This document shows positions 1-5,142 of a stretch of 6,599 nt of DNA, one piece after another. Source of the stretch: SIG598 sp045580875 (GTDB lineage: Bacteria > Bacillota > Clostridia > Oscillospirales > Acutalibacteraceae); NCBI GenBank assembly GCA_045580875.1, contig JAZNOP010000068.1, positions 1-6,599 of the forward strand. Reading direction: 5' to 3'. The notes beneath the pieces are model-generated. The model made no database searches. It was not told where the DNA came from and saw only the letters and a program-made list of their open reading frames with translations. A program made the translations under genes and the position numbers. The stretch's first letter is position 1. Every line of letters begins with the position of its first letter.

Positions 1-119
1 CCAACGCTTTATCATCTTCCGTACTTCCACCCCTCGCCGATATTTTTCCGGCGAGGTTCGTGGGCAGGTGCGGTTGCTTTGTCATCGAAATCTTAATCGC
101 ATAAACCAAAATTTACCGC
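1..119 (-). repeat. Interspersed modular repeat, copy 1 (partial, modules B end and A)
   Basis: On the minus strand this reads from a conserved edge (GCGGTAAATTTTGG at 106-119) through the module A hairpin (32-56) into the start of module B (1-31). Bases 1-41 match 3511-3551 almost exactly, with one difference seen by eye, and the outer edge matches 2809-2818 and 6168-6177 in reverse complement. The rest of this copy, with most of module B and any C and D, lies upstream of the window. There is no convincing ORF. It stops about 110 bp before the MATE start codon, so it may supply part of that gene's upstream region. Confidence 0.85.
32..56 (-). repeat. Module A hairpin, copy 1
   Basis: CCTCGCCG (32-39) pairs perfectly with CGGCGAGG (49-56) around a 9-nt loop. 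Read on the minus strand, the loop is GAAAAATAT, matching the family pattern GAANNATAT seen in the other copies. Confidence 0.8.
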
Positions 120-141
120 AGCAAATTAAGCAGCATATAAA
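112..141 (+). promoter_or_regulatory. Possible SigA promoter for the MATE gene
   Basis: TTTACC (112-117, four of six matches to TTGACA) is followed after 18 bp by TATAAA (136-141, five of six). The -35-like hexamer lies within the conserved edge of repeat copy 1, so the element may contribute to transcription of the exporter. This is only a pattern match and a promoter further upstream is equally possible. Confidence 0.3.
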
Positions 142-228
142 TATTCCGCATCAGCGTACAGCTTCTTTTAAACCGGAAATTCCCATCAGATCAATTCAGT
201 CAGTAATATCAAACAGGAGTTTTTCAAC

Positions 229-1635
229 ATGAGCAAGCTGATCGGCAGCAGAGAGTTTTATAAGAACACCCTGCGTATTGCCGTCCCCATAATGATACAG
301 AACGGTATCACGAACTTTGTCAATCTGCTGGATAACATCATGGTCGGGCGCATCGGCACCGAGCAGATGTCAGGCGTTGCCATCGCCAACCAGCTTATAT
401 TCGTATTCAACCTGTGCATTTTCGGCGCAGTTTCCGGCGCAGGCATTTTCGCAGCACAGTTCCACGGCAGTGATGACTACCGCGGCGTGCGCAGCTGCTT
501 CCGCTACAAGCTTATAATCGGCACGGTCATAACCCTGCTGTGCATCGGTCTTTTCACGGTGTCGGGCGACAGCCTGATATCCCTCTTCCTGACCGAGGAC
601 GCAAGCGGCGATATAGCGGCGACCCTCGGCTTCGGCAGACAGTATCTGATGATACTGCTCGTCGGTCTGCTGCCCTTCACTCTGACACAGGTCTATTCGA
701 GTACCCTGCGCGAAACAGGTGAGTCAAGACTGCCGATGATCGGCGGAGTCATTGCGGTGCTGGTCAATCTGGTGCTCAATTATATCCTCATCTTCGGCAA
801 ACTCGGTCTGCCTGCGCTGGGTGCTGCCGGTGCGGCTATAGCAACGGTTGTCTCGCGTTATGCTGAACTGGCAATAGTCGCCATTGCAACCCATAAAAAT
901 CAGACCATATACAAATTCATACACCACGCATACAAAAGCCTGCATATCCCCGGCAAACTGGTCGGTGCAATCACCCTCAAGGGTATGCCGCTGATGGTGA
1001 ACGAGCTGCTATGGTCGGCAGGTGTGTCGGTGGTCGTGCAGTGCTATTCCACACGCGGTCTGGCGGTGGTCGGCGGCTATAATATCGCATCAACTGCCAT
1101 CAACCTTTTCAGCGTTGTGTTCATGGCATTCGGCACGTCGGTATCGATAATTGTCGGAAACCTGCTTGGCGCAAACAAGCAGAAAGAGGCAAAGGACAGC
1201 GCGGTAAAGCTCATTGCTTTTTCGGTGATGATAGCTATAGTGATAGGCGGCATGCTGGCTATCTGTGCTCCGTATATTCCTCTGCTCTACAACACCAGTG
1301 ACACAGTGCGCGGTGTTGCGACACAGATACTGCTGGCGGCGTCGATGTGCGTACCGCTTCACGCCCTCGCCCACGCAACATATTTCACCCTGCGCTCGGG
1401 CGGCAAGACCCTGCTGACCTTCATATTCGATTCGGTCTACACATGGGGCGTCAACGTGGTTGTCGCGTATGTGCTCTCCCGCTTTACAGATATGCCGATA
1501 TTCCCGCTGTATCTCTGCTGTCAGCTTGTCGATATAGCAAAGTGCATTCTCGGTCTTATTCTGGTTAAGAAGGGAATATGGATCAATAATATAGTCGATG
1601 ACAAAAAGCAGGCGCTCGAAAATGAACCTGCGTAA
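229..1635 (+). CDS. MATE family efflux transporter
   Basis: This 468-residue protein has the length and layout of a MATE (multidrug and toxic compound extrusion) exporter, an inner-membrane antiporter using a Na+ or H+ gradient to expel cationic drugs or metabolites. It is hydrophobic throughout, consistent with about 12 membrane segments in two homologous halves. The N-terminal half has the typical VPIMIQNGITNFVNLLDNIM start (residues 19-38), a GAGIFAAQFHG stretch (70-80) and the RETGESRLPM to NYILIFG to GAAGAAIAT run (161-206). The second half begins near KGMPLMVNELLW (251-262) and includes VGNLLGANK (309-317). The ATG is preceded by AGGAG at 215-219 with a 9-nt spacer. The short hydrophilic tail after residue 450 is complete. 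Substrate cannot be deduced. ddh follows after 71 bp on the same strand with no terminator between, so the two may share a transcript. Confidence 0.93.
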   Translation: MSKLIGSREFYKNTLRIAVPIMIQNGITNFVNLLDNIMVGRIGTEQMSGVAIANQLIFVFNLCIFGAVSGAGIFAAQFHGSDDYRGVRSCFRYKLIIGTVITLLCIGLFTVSGDSLISLFLTEDASGDIAATLGFGRQYLMILLVGLLPFTLTQVYSSTLRETGESRLPMIGGVIAVLVNLVLNYILIFGKLGLPALGAAGAAIATVVSRYAELAIVAIATHKNQTIYKFIHHAYKSLHIPGKLVGAITLKGMPLMVNELLWSAGVSVVVQCYSTRGLAVVGGYNIASTAINLFSVVFMAFGTSVSIIVGNLLGANKQKEAKDSAVKLIAFSVMIAIVIGGMLAICAPYIPLLYNTSDTVRGVATQILLAASMCVPLHALAHATYFTLRSGGKTLLTFIFDSVYTWGVNVVVAYVLSRFTDMPIFPLYLCCQLVDIAKCILGLILVKKGIWINNIVDDKKQALENEPA

Positions 1636-1706
1636 GGTCATCGGGATTTAATTGCAACTACACAATACCTGCCATTAAAACGGCATAGATAAAGGAGTGT
1701 TACTTC

Positions 1707-2681
1707 ATGAGTATCAAAATTGGCATCGTAGGCTACGGCAACATCGGCAGAGGCGTCGAGAAGGCCGTAAATGCGGCAAAGGACATGGAACTTGTCGCTG
1801 TTTTCACCCGCCGCGCGCCCGGCAGCATCACCACAGTGAGCGGTGCGCCGGTAAAGCACGTTGACGAAGCTGAAGCAATGAGAAACGAAATAGATGTAAT
1901 GATTCTCTGCGGCGGCTCGGCTACCGACCTGCCGGAGATGGGTCCGCAGTTCGCACGTGACTTCAACACTATCGACAGTTTTGACACTCACGCGCGCATT
2001 CCGCAGTATTTCGAGGCAATGGACACCGTTGCAAAAACAGGCGGCAAGGTGGCAATCATCTCTGTCGGCTGGGATCCCGGTCTGTTCTCCATAAACCGAA
2101 TCTACAGTGAGAGCGTTCTGCCCGACGGCGAGACCTACACCTTCTGGGGCAAGGGCGTAAGCCAGGGTCATTCCGACGCAATCCGCCGCGTAAAGGGTGT
2201 TAAGAATGCAATTCAGTACACCGTTCCCATCGAGGAGGCTGTCGAGGGCGCACGCTCAGGCGAGAGACCCTATCTGACCACCCGCCAGAAGCATCTGCGC
2301 GAGTGCTGGGTCGTAGCTGAGGAGGGTGCAGACCTTGCAGCAATCGAGAATGAGATAAAGAACATGCCCAACTATTTCGCTGACTACGACACCACTGTCA
2401 ACTTCATCAGCGAGGAGGAGCTCAAGGCTAACCACAGCCGTATGCCTCACGGCGGATTTGTCATTCGCTCGGGAAGTACAGGCGAAAACAATCACGTTAT
2501 CGAGTACTCGCTCAAGCTTGATTCCAATCCGGAGTTCACCTCCAGCGTACTTGTCAGCTATGCAAGAGCGGCATACCGTCTCTCAAGAGCAGGTGACTGC
2601 GGCGCAAAGACCGTGCTGGATATCCCGCCGGTACTTCTCTCAGAGAAGTCTGCAGAGGAGCTTCGCGCAACCCTGCTGTAA
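1707..2681 (+). CDS. ddh: meso-diaminopimelate D-dehydrogenase
   Basis: This enzyme (EC 1.4.1.16) reductively aminates L-2-amino-6-oxopimelate, the open form of tetrahydrodipicolinate, with ammonia and NADPH to give meso-diaminopimelate in one cytoplasmic step. The product is the peptidoglycan cross-linking residue and lysine precursor. The 324 residues match the roughly 320-residue Corynebacterium type across their full length. A Rossmann motif GYGNIG lies at 9-14, CGGSATDLPE at 68-77, the acidic pair D90/D93 in IDSFDTH, VGWDPGLFSINR at 120-131, FWGKGVSQGHSDA at 146-158 and MPHGG at 246-250. These correspond to the cofactor- and substrate-binding segments of the family. AAAGGAG at 1691-1697 sits 9 nt before the ATG. 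Following MATE closely and ending in a strong hairpin at 2731-2771, it is probably the last gene of a two-gene unit. No DAP-pathway neighbours are visible. Confidence 0.96.
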   Translation: MSIKIGIVGYGNIGRGVEKAVNAAKDMELVAVFTRRAPGSITTVSGAPVKHVDEAEAMRNEIDVMILCGGSATDLPEMGPQFARDFNTIDSFDTHARIPQYFEAMDTVAKTGGKVAIISVGWDPGLFSINRIYSESVLPDGETYTFWGKGVSQGHSDAIRRVKGVKNAIQYTVPIEEAVEGARSGERPYLTTRQKHLRECWVVAEEGADLAAIENEIKNMPNYFADYDTTVNFISEEELKANHSRMPHGGFVIRSGSTGENNHVIEYSLKLDSNPEFTSSVLVSYARAAYRLSRAGDCGAKTVLDIPPVLLSEKSAEELRATLL

Positions 2682-2730
2682 GCTTCCGCGATAAAATCCG
2701 GTACAGCTCAATACAATAAAATAAATCTCA

Positions 2731-2771
2731 CAAGCCGCACTGCGTAACCACCGCCGTGCGGCTTGCGTTTT
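2731..2771 (+). terminator. Intrinsic terminator-like hairpin after ddh
   Basis: CAAGCCGCAC (2731-2740) pairs perfectly over 10 bp with GTGCGGCTTG (2756-2765), with a 15-nt loop, followed by CGTTTT (2766-2771). The stem is strong and GC-rich; the U-run is short. It lies 50 bp after the ddh stop and before the repeat composite, so it plausibly ends the MATE-ddh transcript. Confidence 0.75.
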
Positions 2772-2867
2772 GCGGTGAAGAGTTGATGGTAGTCCGCCGC
2801 CTGCCGGATAAATTTTGGTTTAGCGGAGTAGCCTTTGGTGATGCACAGGCTGTGCCCAACCCCAAGA

Positions 2868-2892
2868 CCTCGCCGGAATTATATCGGCGAGG
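2868..2892 (+). repeat. Module A hairpin, copy 2a
   Basis: CCTCGCCG (2868-2875) pairs perfectly with CGGCGAGG (2885-2892) around the 9-nt loop GAATTATAT. It is identical to the copy at 6226-6250 and is followed by GGTCAGCC, also found after the hairpin at 3653-3677. Confidence 0.85.
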
Positions 2893-2935
2893 TCAGCCGG
2901 CCTGAAATACTGCACCGAGAGCCCATAGCTGAGAT

Positions 2936-2960
2936 CCGAGCCGGATATCAATCGGCTCGG
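2936..2960 (+). repeat. Covarying module A hairpin
   Basis: CCGAGCCG (2936-2943) pairs perfectly with CGGCTCGG (2953-2960) around a 9-nt loop, GATATCAAT. Relative to the usual CCTCGCCG/CGGCGAGG stem, positions 3 and 4 are changed and both partners are changed to match (T-A to G-C and C-G to A-T). Stem and loop lengths are preserved. Confidence 0.8.
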
Positions 2961-3077
2961 GGAGCGGCTTGCGTGGGATCATTTGCTAAGCAAAAACAAG
3001 AGCGCCTCGCCCGAGACGACGAACTGGCGATAAGTCATGATTGCGCATTGCAGATCGGCTTTAAACGGCGTTTTTTG

Positions 3078-3109
3078 CTTCATTTTTTTCGCCGAACAAA
3101 AAAATGAGG
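3078..3109 (+). repeat. Module C hairpin, copy 2a
   Basis: CTTCATTTTTTT (3078-3089) pairs with AAAAAAATGAGG (3098-3109) through 12 bp including one G-T pair; the loop is CGCCGAAC. It is followed by a second short GC stem, TCCGCC with GGCGGA (about 3114-3132). The T-run is inside the stem, so this is not a normal terminator. Confidence 0.8.
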
Positions 3110-3265
3110 GGCCTCCGCCGGCCTGAGGCGGAAAAAGAAGTTAAATGTCCGAAATCTATAACGGAAAACGGATAGCATAAACCTCTTAATCGAAAATAAC
3201 GCTTTATTTTGCGCTTAGCACATCGCCATAATGTGATACGAACTTTTGACTTTCGCCTTGCGCAG

Positions 3266-3315
3266 CGGCGCAGCTTTTGCTGAAGCAAAAGCGCCGTTAT
3301 TCCGAATGGAATAAC
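3266..3315. repeat. Two extra hairpins inside module C'
   Basis: GCTTTTGC (3273-3280) pairs with GCAAAAGC (3285-3292) around TGAA, extended after a 3-nt bulge by CGGC/GCCG (3266-3269 with 3293-3296). Directly after it, GTTATTCC (3296-3303) pairs with GGAATAAC (3308-3315) around GAAT. Neither is present in module C at 3060-3133 or 6425-6498, so they are an insertion or a separate module. The first resembles the smaller TTTGC/GCAAA stem at 2982-2994. Confidence 0.7.
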
Positions 3316-3323
3316 TGGGCGGC

Positions 3324-3349
3324 TTCCTTTTTGTTCGGTAAAAAAGGAA
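3324..3349 (-). repeat. Module C' hairpin with altered stem, conserved loop
   Basis: TTCCTTTTT (3324-3332) pairs perfectly with AAAAAGGAA (3341-3349). On the minus strand the loop reads TACCGAAC, against CGCCGAAC in the other C copies. The stem differs from CTTCATTTTTTT/AAAAAAATGAAG on both arms in a complementary way. Confidence 0.75.
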
Positions 3350-3376
3350 CCAAAATACCGTTTAAAAGGACGTCTC

Positions 3377-3455
3377 GTATTTATATCGAATTGCATGTGT
3401 TTCAGAAATAATTCTAAACGAATCATTTCTGAAAACCTCAATTCGGAATAAATAC
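3377..3455 (-). repeat. Module B long imperfect palindrome, copy 2b
   Basis: Outer arms of 17 nt (3377-3393 and 3439-3455) are complementary except for two adjacent positions. Inside, TTTCAGAAATAATTC (3400-3414) pairs with GAATCATTTCTGAAA (3420-3434) over 15 positions with one imperfect pair. That pair is G-U on the minus strand and A-C on the plus strand. The apical loop is 5 nt. The structure is shared with 6337-6414. Confidence 0.85.
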
Positions 3456-3541
3456 ATGTAGCCTGCGCCACTGTCCGGCGCACATTCACCGGAGTTAAGC
3501 GTGGTGATTGCCAGCGCTTTATCATCTTCCGTACTTCCACC

Positions 3542-3566
3542 CCTCGCCGATATTCTTCCGGCTCGG
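3542..3566 (-). repeat. Chimeric module A hairpin, copy 2b
   Basis: The left arm CCTCGCCG (3542-3549) is the common type, while the right arm CGGCTCGG (3559-3566) is the type seen at 2953-2960. The stem therefore has two internal mismatches. The 9-nt loop reads GAAGAATAT on the minus strand, identical to the loop at 3661-3669. Confidence 0.75.
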
Positions 3567-3632
3567 TCTTGGGGGTGGGCGCAGCCTGTGCATCACCGAA
3601 AGGTAATCCGCTGCCTCCGAATTTACCGCGAC

Positions 3633-3690
3633 CACCGCACCTGCCTCACCCCCCTCGCCGGAAGAATATCGGCGAGGTCAGCCAGCCTGA
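3633..3690 (+). repeat. Solitary module A fragment
   Basis: This short plus-strand fragment carries a perfect module A hairpin, CCTCGCCG (3653-3660) with CGGCGAGG (3670-3677) around GAAGAATAT. It is preceded by ACCGCACCTGCC, shared in reverse complement with copy 1 (about 65-76), and followed by GGTCAGCC, shared with 2891-2898. With 3542-3561 it forms a 20-bp perfect inverted repeat. It ends about 50 bp before the promoter at 3740. Confidence 0.75.
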
Positions 3691-3739
3691 GAGAGCTTCT
3701 GCTGCAGAACTGAAGTTATAATAAAAACCCCTGATAAGG

Positions 3740-3768
3740 TTGACACAGGGCGCCTGTTTGGCTATAAT
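3740..3768 (+). promoter_or_regulatory. Consensus SigA promoter for the yfbR-like gene
   Basis: TTGACA (3740-3745) and TATAAT (3763-3768) are both perfect consensus hexamers with an ideal 17-bp spacer. The predicted start of transcription is near 3775, giving a leader of about 50 nt that carries the ribosome binding site at 3811-3818. It marks a strong, probably constitutive promoter for a modest housekeeping gene. Confidence 0.93.
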
Positions 3769-3810
3769 ATTTATGCTCATTTTTCATTATGGGCAGGTCT
3801 GCATCACTGC

Positions 3811-3818
3811 AAGGGAGG
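3811..3818 (+). promoter_or_regulatory. Ribosome binding site deciding the start at 3827
   Basis: AAGGGAGG ends 8 nt before the ATG at 3827. The frame is open upstream to a TTG at 3740, but that TTG is the first triplet of the -35 hexamer and lies before any transcript from this promoter, so 3827 is the real start. Confidence 0.9.
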
Positions 3819-3826
3819 TTTCGCGC

Positions 3827-4414
3827 ATGAATTCAGGCTTTTTCGCCATGCTCTCACGCATGAAGTATATATCACGCTGGGCGCTGATGCGCAATACCGA
3901 GCAGGAGACCCTGAGCGAGCATTCCCTCGAAACAGCCATGATAGCCCACGCACTCGCCGTTCTGCGCAATACGCGCTTCGGCGGCTCGGTCAACGCCGAG
4001 AAGGTGGCGCTGCTCGCGCTGTTCCACGATGCGACCGAGATAATCACAGGCGATATGCCCACCCCGATAAAGTATTACAGCCCCGAGCTGCGCTCGATGT
4101 ACGGTGAAGTCGAGCAGGCGGCGGGCGAAAAGCTTTTATCCATGCTGCCGGACGATCTGACAGAGCAGTACCGTGACCTGCTTCTGCCCGATGAGAGCAG
4201 CGAGGAGCATCGGCTTGTGAAGGCAGCTGACAAGCTCAGCGCGCTGATAAAATGCATGGAAGAACGCAAGGCAGGCAACATGGAATTTGCCCGCGCCGAG
4301 GAGACCACGCGAGCAGCTGTGGAGAGAATGAATATCCCCGAGGTGAGCGTTTTTCTCGAGGAATTCCTGCCGGCATACGCCCTGACGCTCGATGAGCTGG
4401 GCGGTGCGCAGTAA
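3827..4414 (+). CDS. yfbR: YfbR-type HD domain 5'-deoxynucleotidase
   Basis: The 195-residue product aligns from end to end with E. coli YfbR (199 residues), a cytoplasmic metal-dependent phosphatase (EC 3.1.3.89) that removes the 5'-phosphate from deoxyribonucleoside monophosphates in nucleotide salvage. Family hallmarks are present. SRWALMRN (16-23) matches the substrate-selecting R-W segment. H32 lies in SEHSL, H67-D68 in FHDATE (66-71), D76 in TGDMPTP (74-80), and D135 in KAADKLSALIKCMEE (132-146); together these are the HD metal and catalytic residues. FGGSVNAEKVALLALFHD (51-68) is also typical. It has its own consensus promoter and a strong ribosome binding site. rpsT follows 211 bp later from a separate promoter, so this is probably a monocistronic gene. 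Exact substrate range in this organism is inferred from the family. Confidence 0.93.
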   Translation: MNSGFFAMLSRMKYISRWALMRNTEQETLSEHSLETAMIAHALAVLRNTRFGGSVNAEKVALLALFHDATEIITGDMPTPIKYYSPELRSMYGEVEQAAGEKLLSMLPDDLTEQYRDLLLPDESSEEHRLVKAADKLSALIKCMEERKAGNMEFARAEETTRAAVERMNIPEVSVFLEEFLPAYALTLDELGGAQ

Positions 4415-4452
4415 TTTCACCTGAATTATCTTAAAAATTTGTGCGCAACAGA

Positions 4453-4474
4453 TTGGGGATTGACCCGTCCCCGA
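4453..4474. repeat. REP-like GGGGA hairpin
   Basis: TTGGGGA (4453-4459) pairs with TCCCCGA (4468-4474), 7 bp with one G-T pair, around TTGACCCG. No T-run follows, so it is a poor intrinsic terminator for the preceding gene. The minus strand reads GGGGACGGG...TCCCC, a shape I associate from memory with REP-type hairpins mobilised by REP-associated tyrosine transposases in Firmicutes. No second copy was noticed in the window. It is unrelated in sequence to the A-D repeat. Confidence 0.45.
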
Positions 4475-4550
4475 CAACAATATGCTGTGAAAACCGCATG
4501 GTTACGGCATTTAGCGCCATATTTTTCTCCCTGCAAAGGACAAAAAATAC

Positions 4551-4579
4551 TTGCATTTTAGTTTGGTTAATGATAGAAT
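4551..4579 (+). promoter_or_regulatory. SigA promoter for rpsT
   Basis: TTGCAT (4551-4556, four of six consensus bases) is followed after exactly 17 bp by TAGAAT (4574-4579, five of six). Transcription would begin near 4586, giving a leader of about 40 nt before the S20 start codon. Confidence 0.75.
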
Positions 4580-4625
4580 AACCATATTCGACTTCAAATT
4601 TACTGAAATATAAGGAGATAGAACA

Positions 4626-4889
4626 ATGCCGAACATTAAGTCTGCTAAGAAGCGCGTTATCACTGCTGAGAAGAGAAATCTTCGCAACAAGGCTATCAAG
4701 AGCAACCTCAAGACCACTGTCAAGAAGGCAAACCTTGCAATCGAGACCGGTGTTGACGCAGAGGCTGCTGCAAGACTCGCTATCAAGAAGATTGACCAGG
4801 CTGCTGCCAAGGGCGTTATGCACAAGAAGAACGCTGCTCACAAGAAGGCAGCCATCGCTAAGGCTCTCAACGCTTCCAAGGCTCAGTAA
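4626..4889 (+). CDS. rpsT: 30S ribosomal protein S20
   Basis: This 87-residue, lysine- and alanine-rich protein is ribosomal protein S20, which binds the 5' domain and helix 44 region of 16S rRNA during 30S assembly. The usual signature is clear: MPNIKSAKKRV at the start (1-11), the basic EKRNLRNKAIKSNLKT (15-30), and IDQAAAKGVMHKKNAAHKKA near the C-terminus (56-75). Length matches the bacterial family (about 85-90). Lysine is mostly AAG and the codon choice is markedly more biased than in neighbours, as expected for high expression. AAGGAG (4612-4617) lies 8 nt before the ATG. A 6-bp stem, AAGGCT (4878-4883) with AGCCTT (4894-4899), spans the stop codon but is followed by only a short T-run, so it is at best a weak terminator. 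The gene stands alone, as is common for rpsT. Confidence 0.97.
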   Translation: MPNIKSAKKRVITAEKRNLRNKAIKSNLKTTVKKANLAIETGVDAEAAARLAIKKIDQAAAKGVMHKKNAAHKKAAIAKALNASKAQ

Positions 4890-5011
4890 TCAAAGCCTTA
4901 CAGCTTTTGCGGCAACGATATTTTTTCGATAATGTGTCATGCAGTGTGAACATCGCTGCGGCACAGGAATATCACCGCGGCGGCAAGCATAAATGTAATA
5001 TGTTTATGATT

Positions 5012-5042
5012 CAGACTGTACATGCATGACGTGTACGGTCTG
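5012..5042. other. Hairpin or dyad upstream of the PLC-like gene
   Basis: CAGACTGTACA (5012-5022) pairs with TGTACGGTCTG (5032-5042), 11 bp with one G-T pair, around a 9-nt loop. No clear T-run follows, so terminator function for rpsT is doubtful. It ends 7 bp before the putative -35 of the next promoter, which would suit a regulator-binding dyad. Confidence 0.5.
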
Positions 5043-5049
5043 ATTGTCG

Positions 5050-5077
5050 TTCACGCGAAACATTTCACGGTTATAAT
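5050..5077 (+). promoter_or_regulatory. Probable promoter of the PLC-like gene
   Basis: A perfect TATAAT at 5072-5077 is preceded, 16 bp upstream, by TTCACG (5050-5055, four of six to TTGACA). The predicted leader is about 60 nt. The weak -35 together with the dyad just upstream (5012-5042) would be compatible with regulated expression, but this is only inferred. Confidence 0.5.
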
Positions 5078-5142
5078 TGCACACAGAAACAGTTACTGCA
5101 GATAACCGCCACCACTACCACAGAAACTGAGAGGTTTTCATC

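Larger units (their letters stand above)
2807..3133 (+). repeat. Modular repeat, copy 2a (modules A and C, no B)
   Basis: It opens with the shared edge GATAAATTTTGGTTTAGCG (2807-2825), also at 6166-6184, runs through the module A hairpin at 2868-2892, and ends with module C at 3060-3133, which differs from 6425-6498 by one base in 74. Module B, which separates A and C in the 6166-6599 copy, is missing. In its place (2893-3059) is sequence that contains a second, covarying A-type hairpin (2936-2960) and a small TTTGC/GCAAA stem (2982-2994). The right end abuts an inverted copy (3151 onward), giving a head-to-head composite. The whole gene-free stretch 2682-3739 is this composite plus the ddh terminator; I see no gene in it. 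Confidence 0.85.
3151..3628 (-). repeat. Modular repeat, copy 2b (D, C', B, A in reverse)
   Basis: Read on the minus strand this is a full A-B-C-D element. Module A is about 3541-3628. Module B (3361-3531) differs from 6261-6430 by three substitutions and one 1-nt indel. A diverged C' (about 3260-3360) carries extra hairpins. Module D (3151-3201) has two differences from 6549-6599 over 51 bp, with weaker similarity continuing to about 3258. It lies head-to-head with copy 2a, so the pair forms a large imperfect inverted repeat centred near 3140. A minus-strand reading frame across it is judged spurious because its frame is not kept in the other copy. Confidence 0.85.

Noticed and set aside
1090..2171. 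Minus-strand frames of 183 and 177 codons opposite MATE and ddh
   Set aside because: They are antisense shadows of two confidently identified genes, with no family signature.
2835..3107. Plus-strand frame of 90 codons as a gene
   Set aside because: It covers the hairpins of copy 2a, has no family resemblance, and shares only the end peptide derived from module C.
3078..3109. Module C hairpins as intrinsic terminators
   Set aside because: The T-run forms one arm of the stem rather than following it, and the sequence after the stem is G/C-rich.
3061..3540. Minus-strand frame of 159 codons as a gene
   Set aside because: It runs across modules B, C' and D of the repeat, has no convincing ribosome binding site that I could see, and its frame is not kept in the other copy of module B because of a 1-nt loop indel.
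2807..3690. CRISPR array or tRNA/rRNA genes in the repeat-rich region
   Set aside because: The repeats are not regularly spaced direct repeats with unique spacers, and no cloverleaf or rRNA sequence was seen.
3740..3826. N-terminal extension of YfbR from TTG at 3740
   Set aside because: The TTG is the -35 hexamer of a perfect promoter, and AAGGGAGG before 3827 together with alignment to the 199-residue E. coli protein fixes the shorter start.
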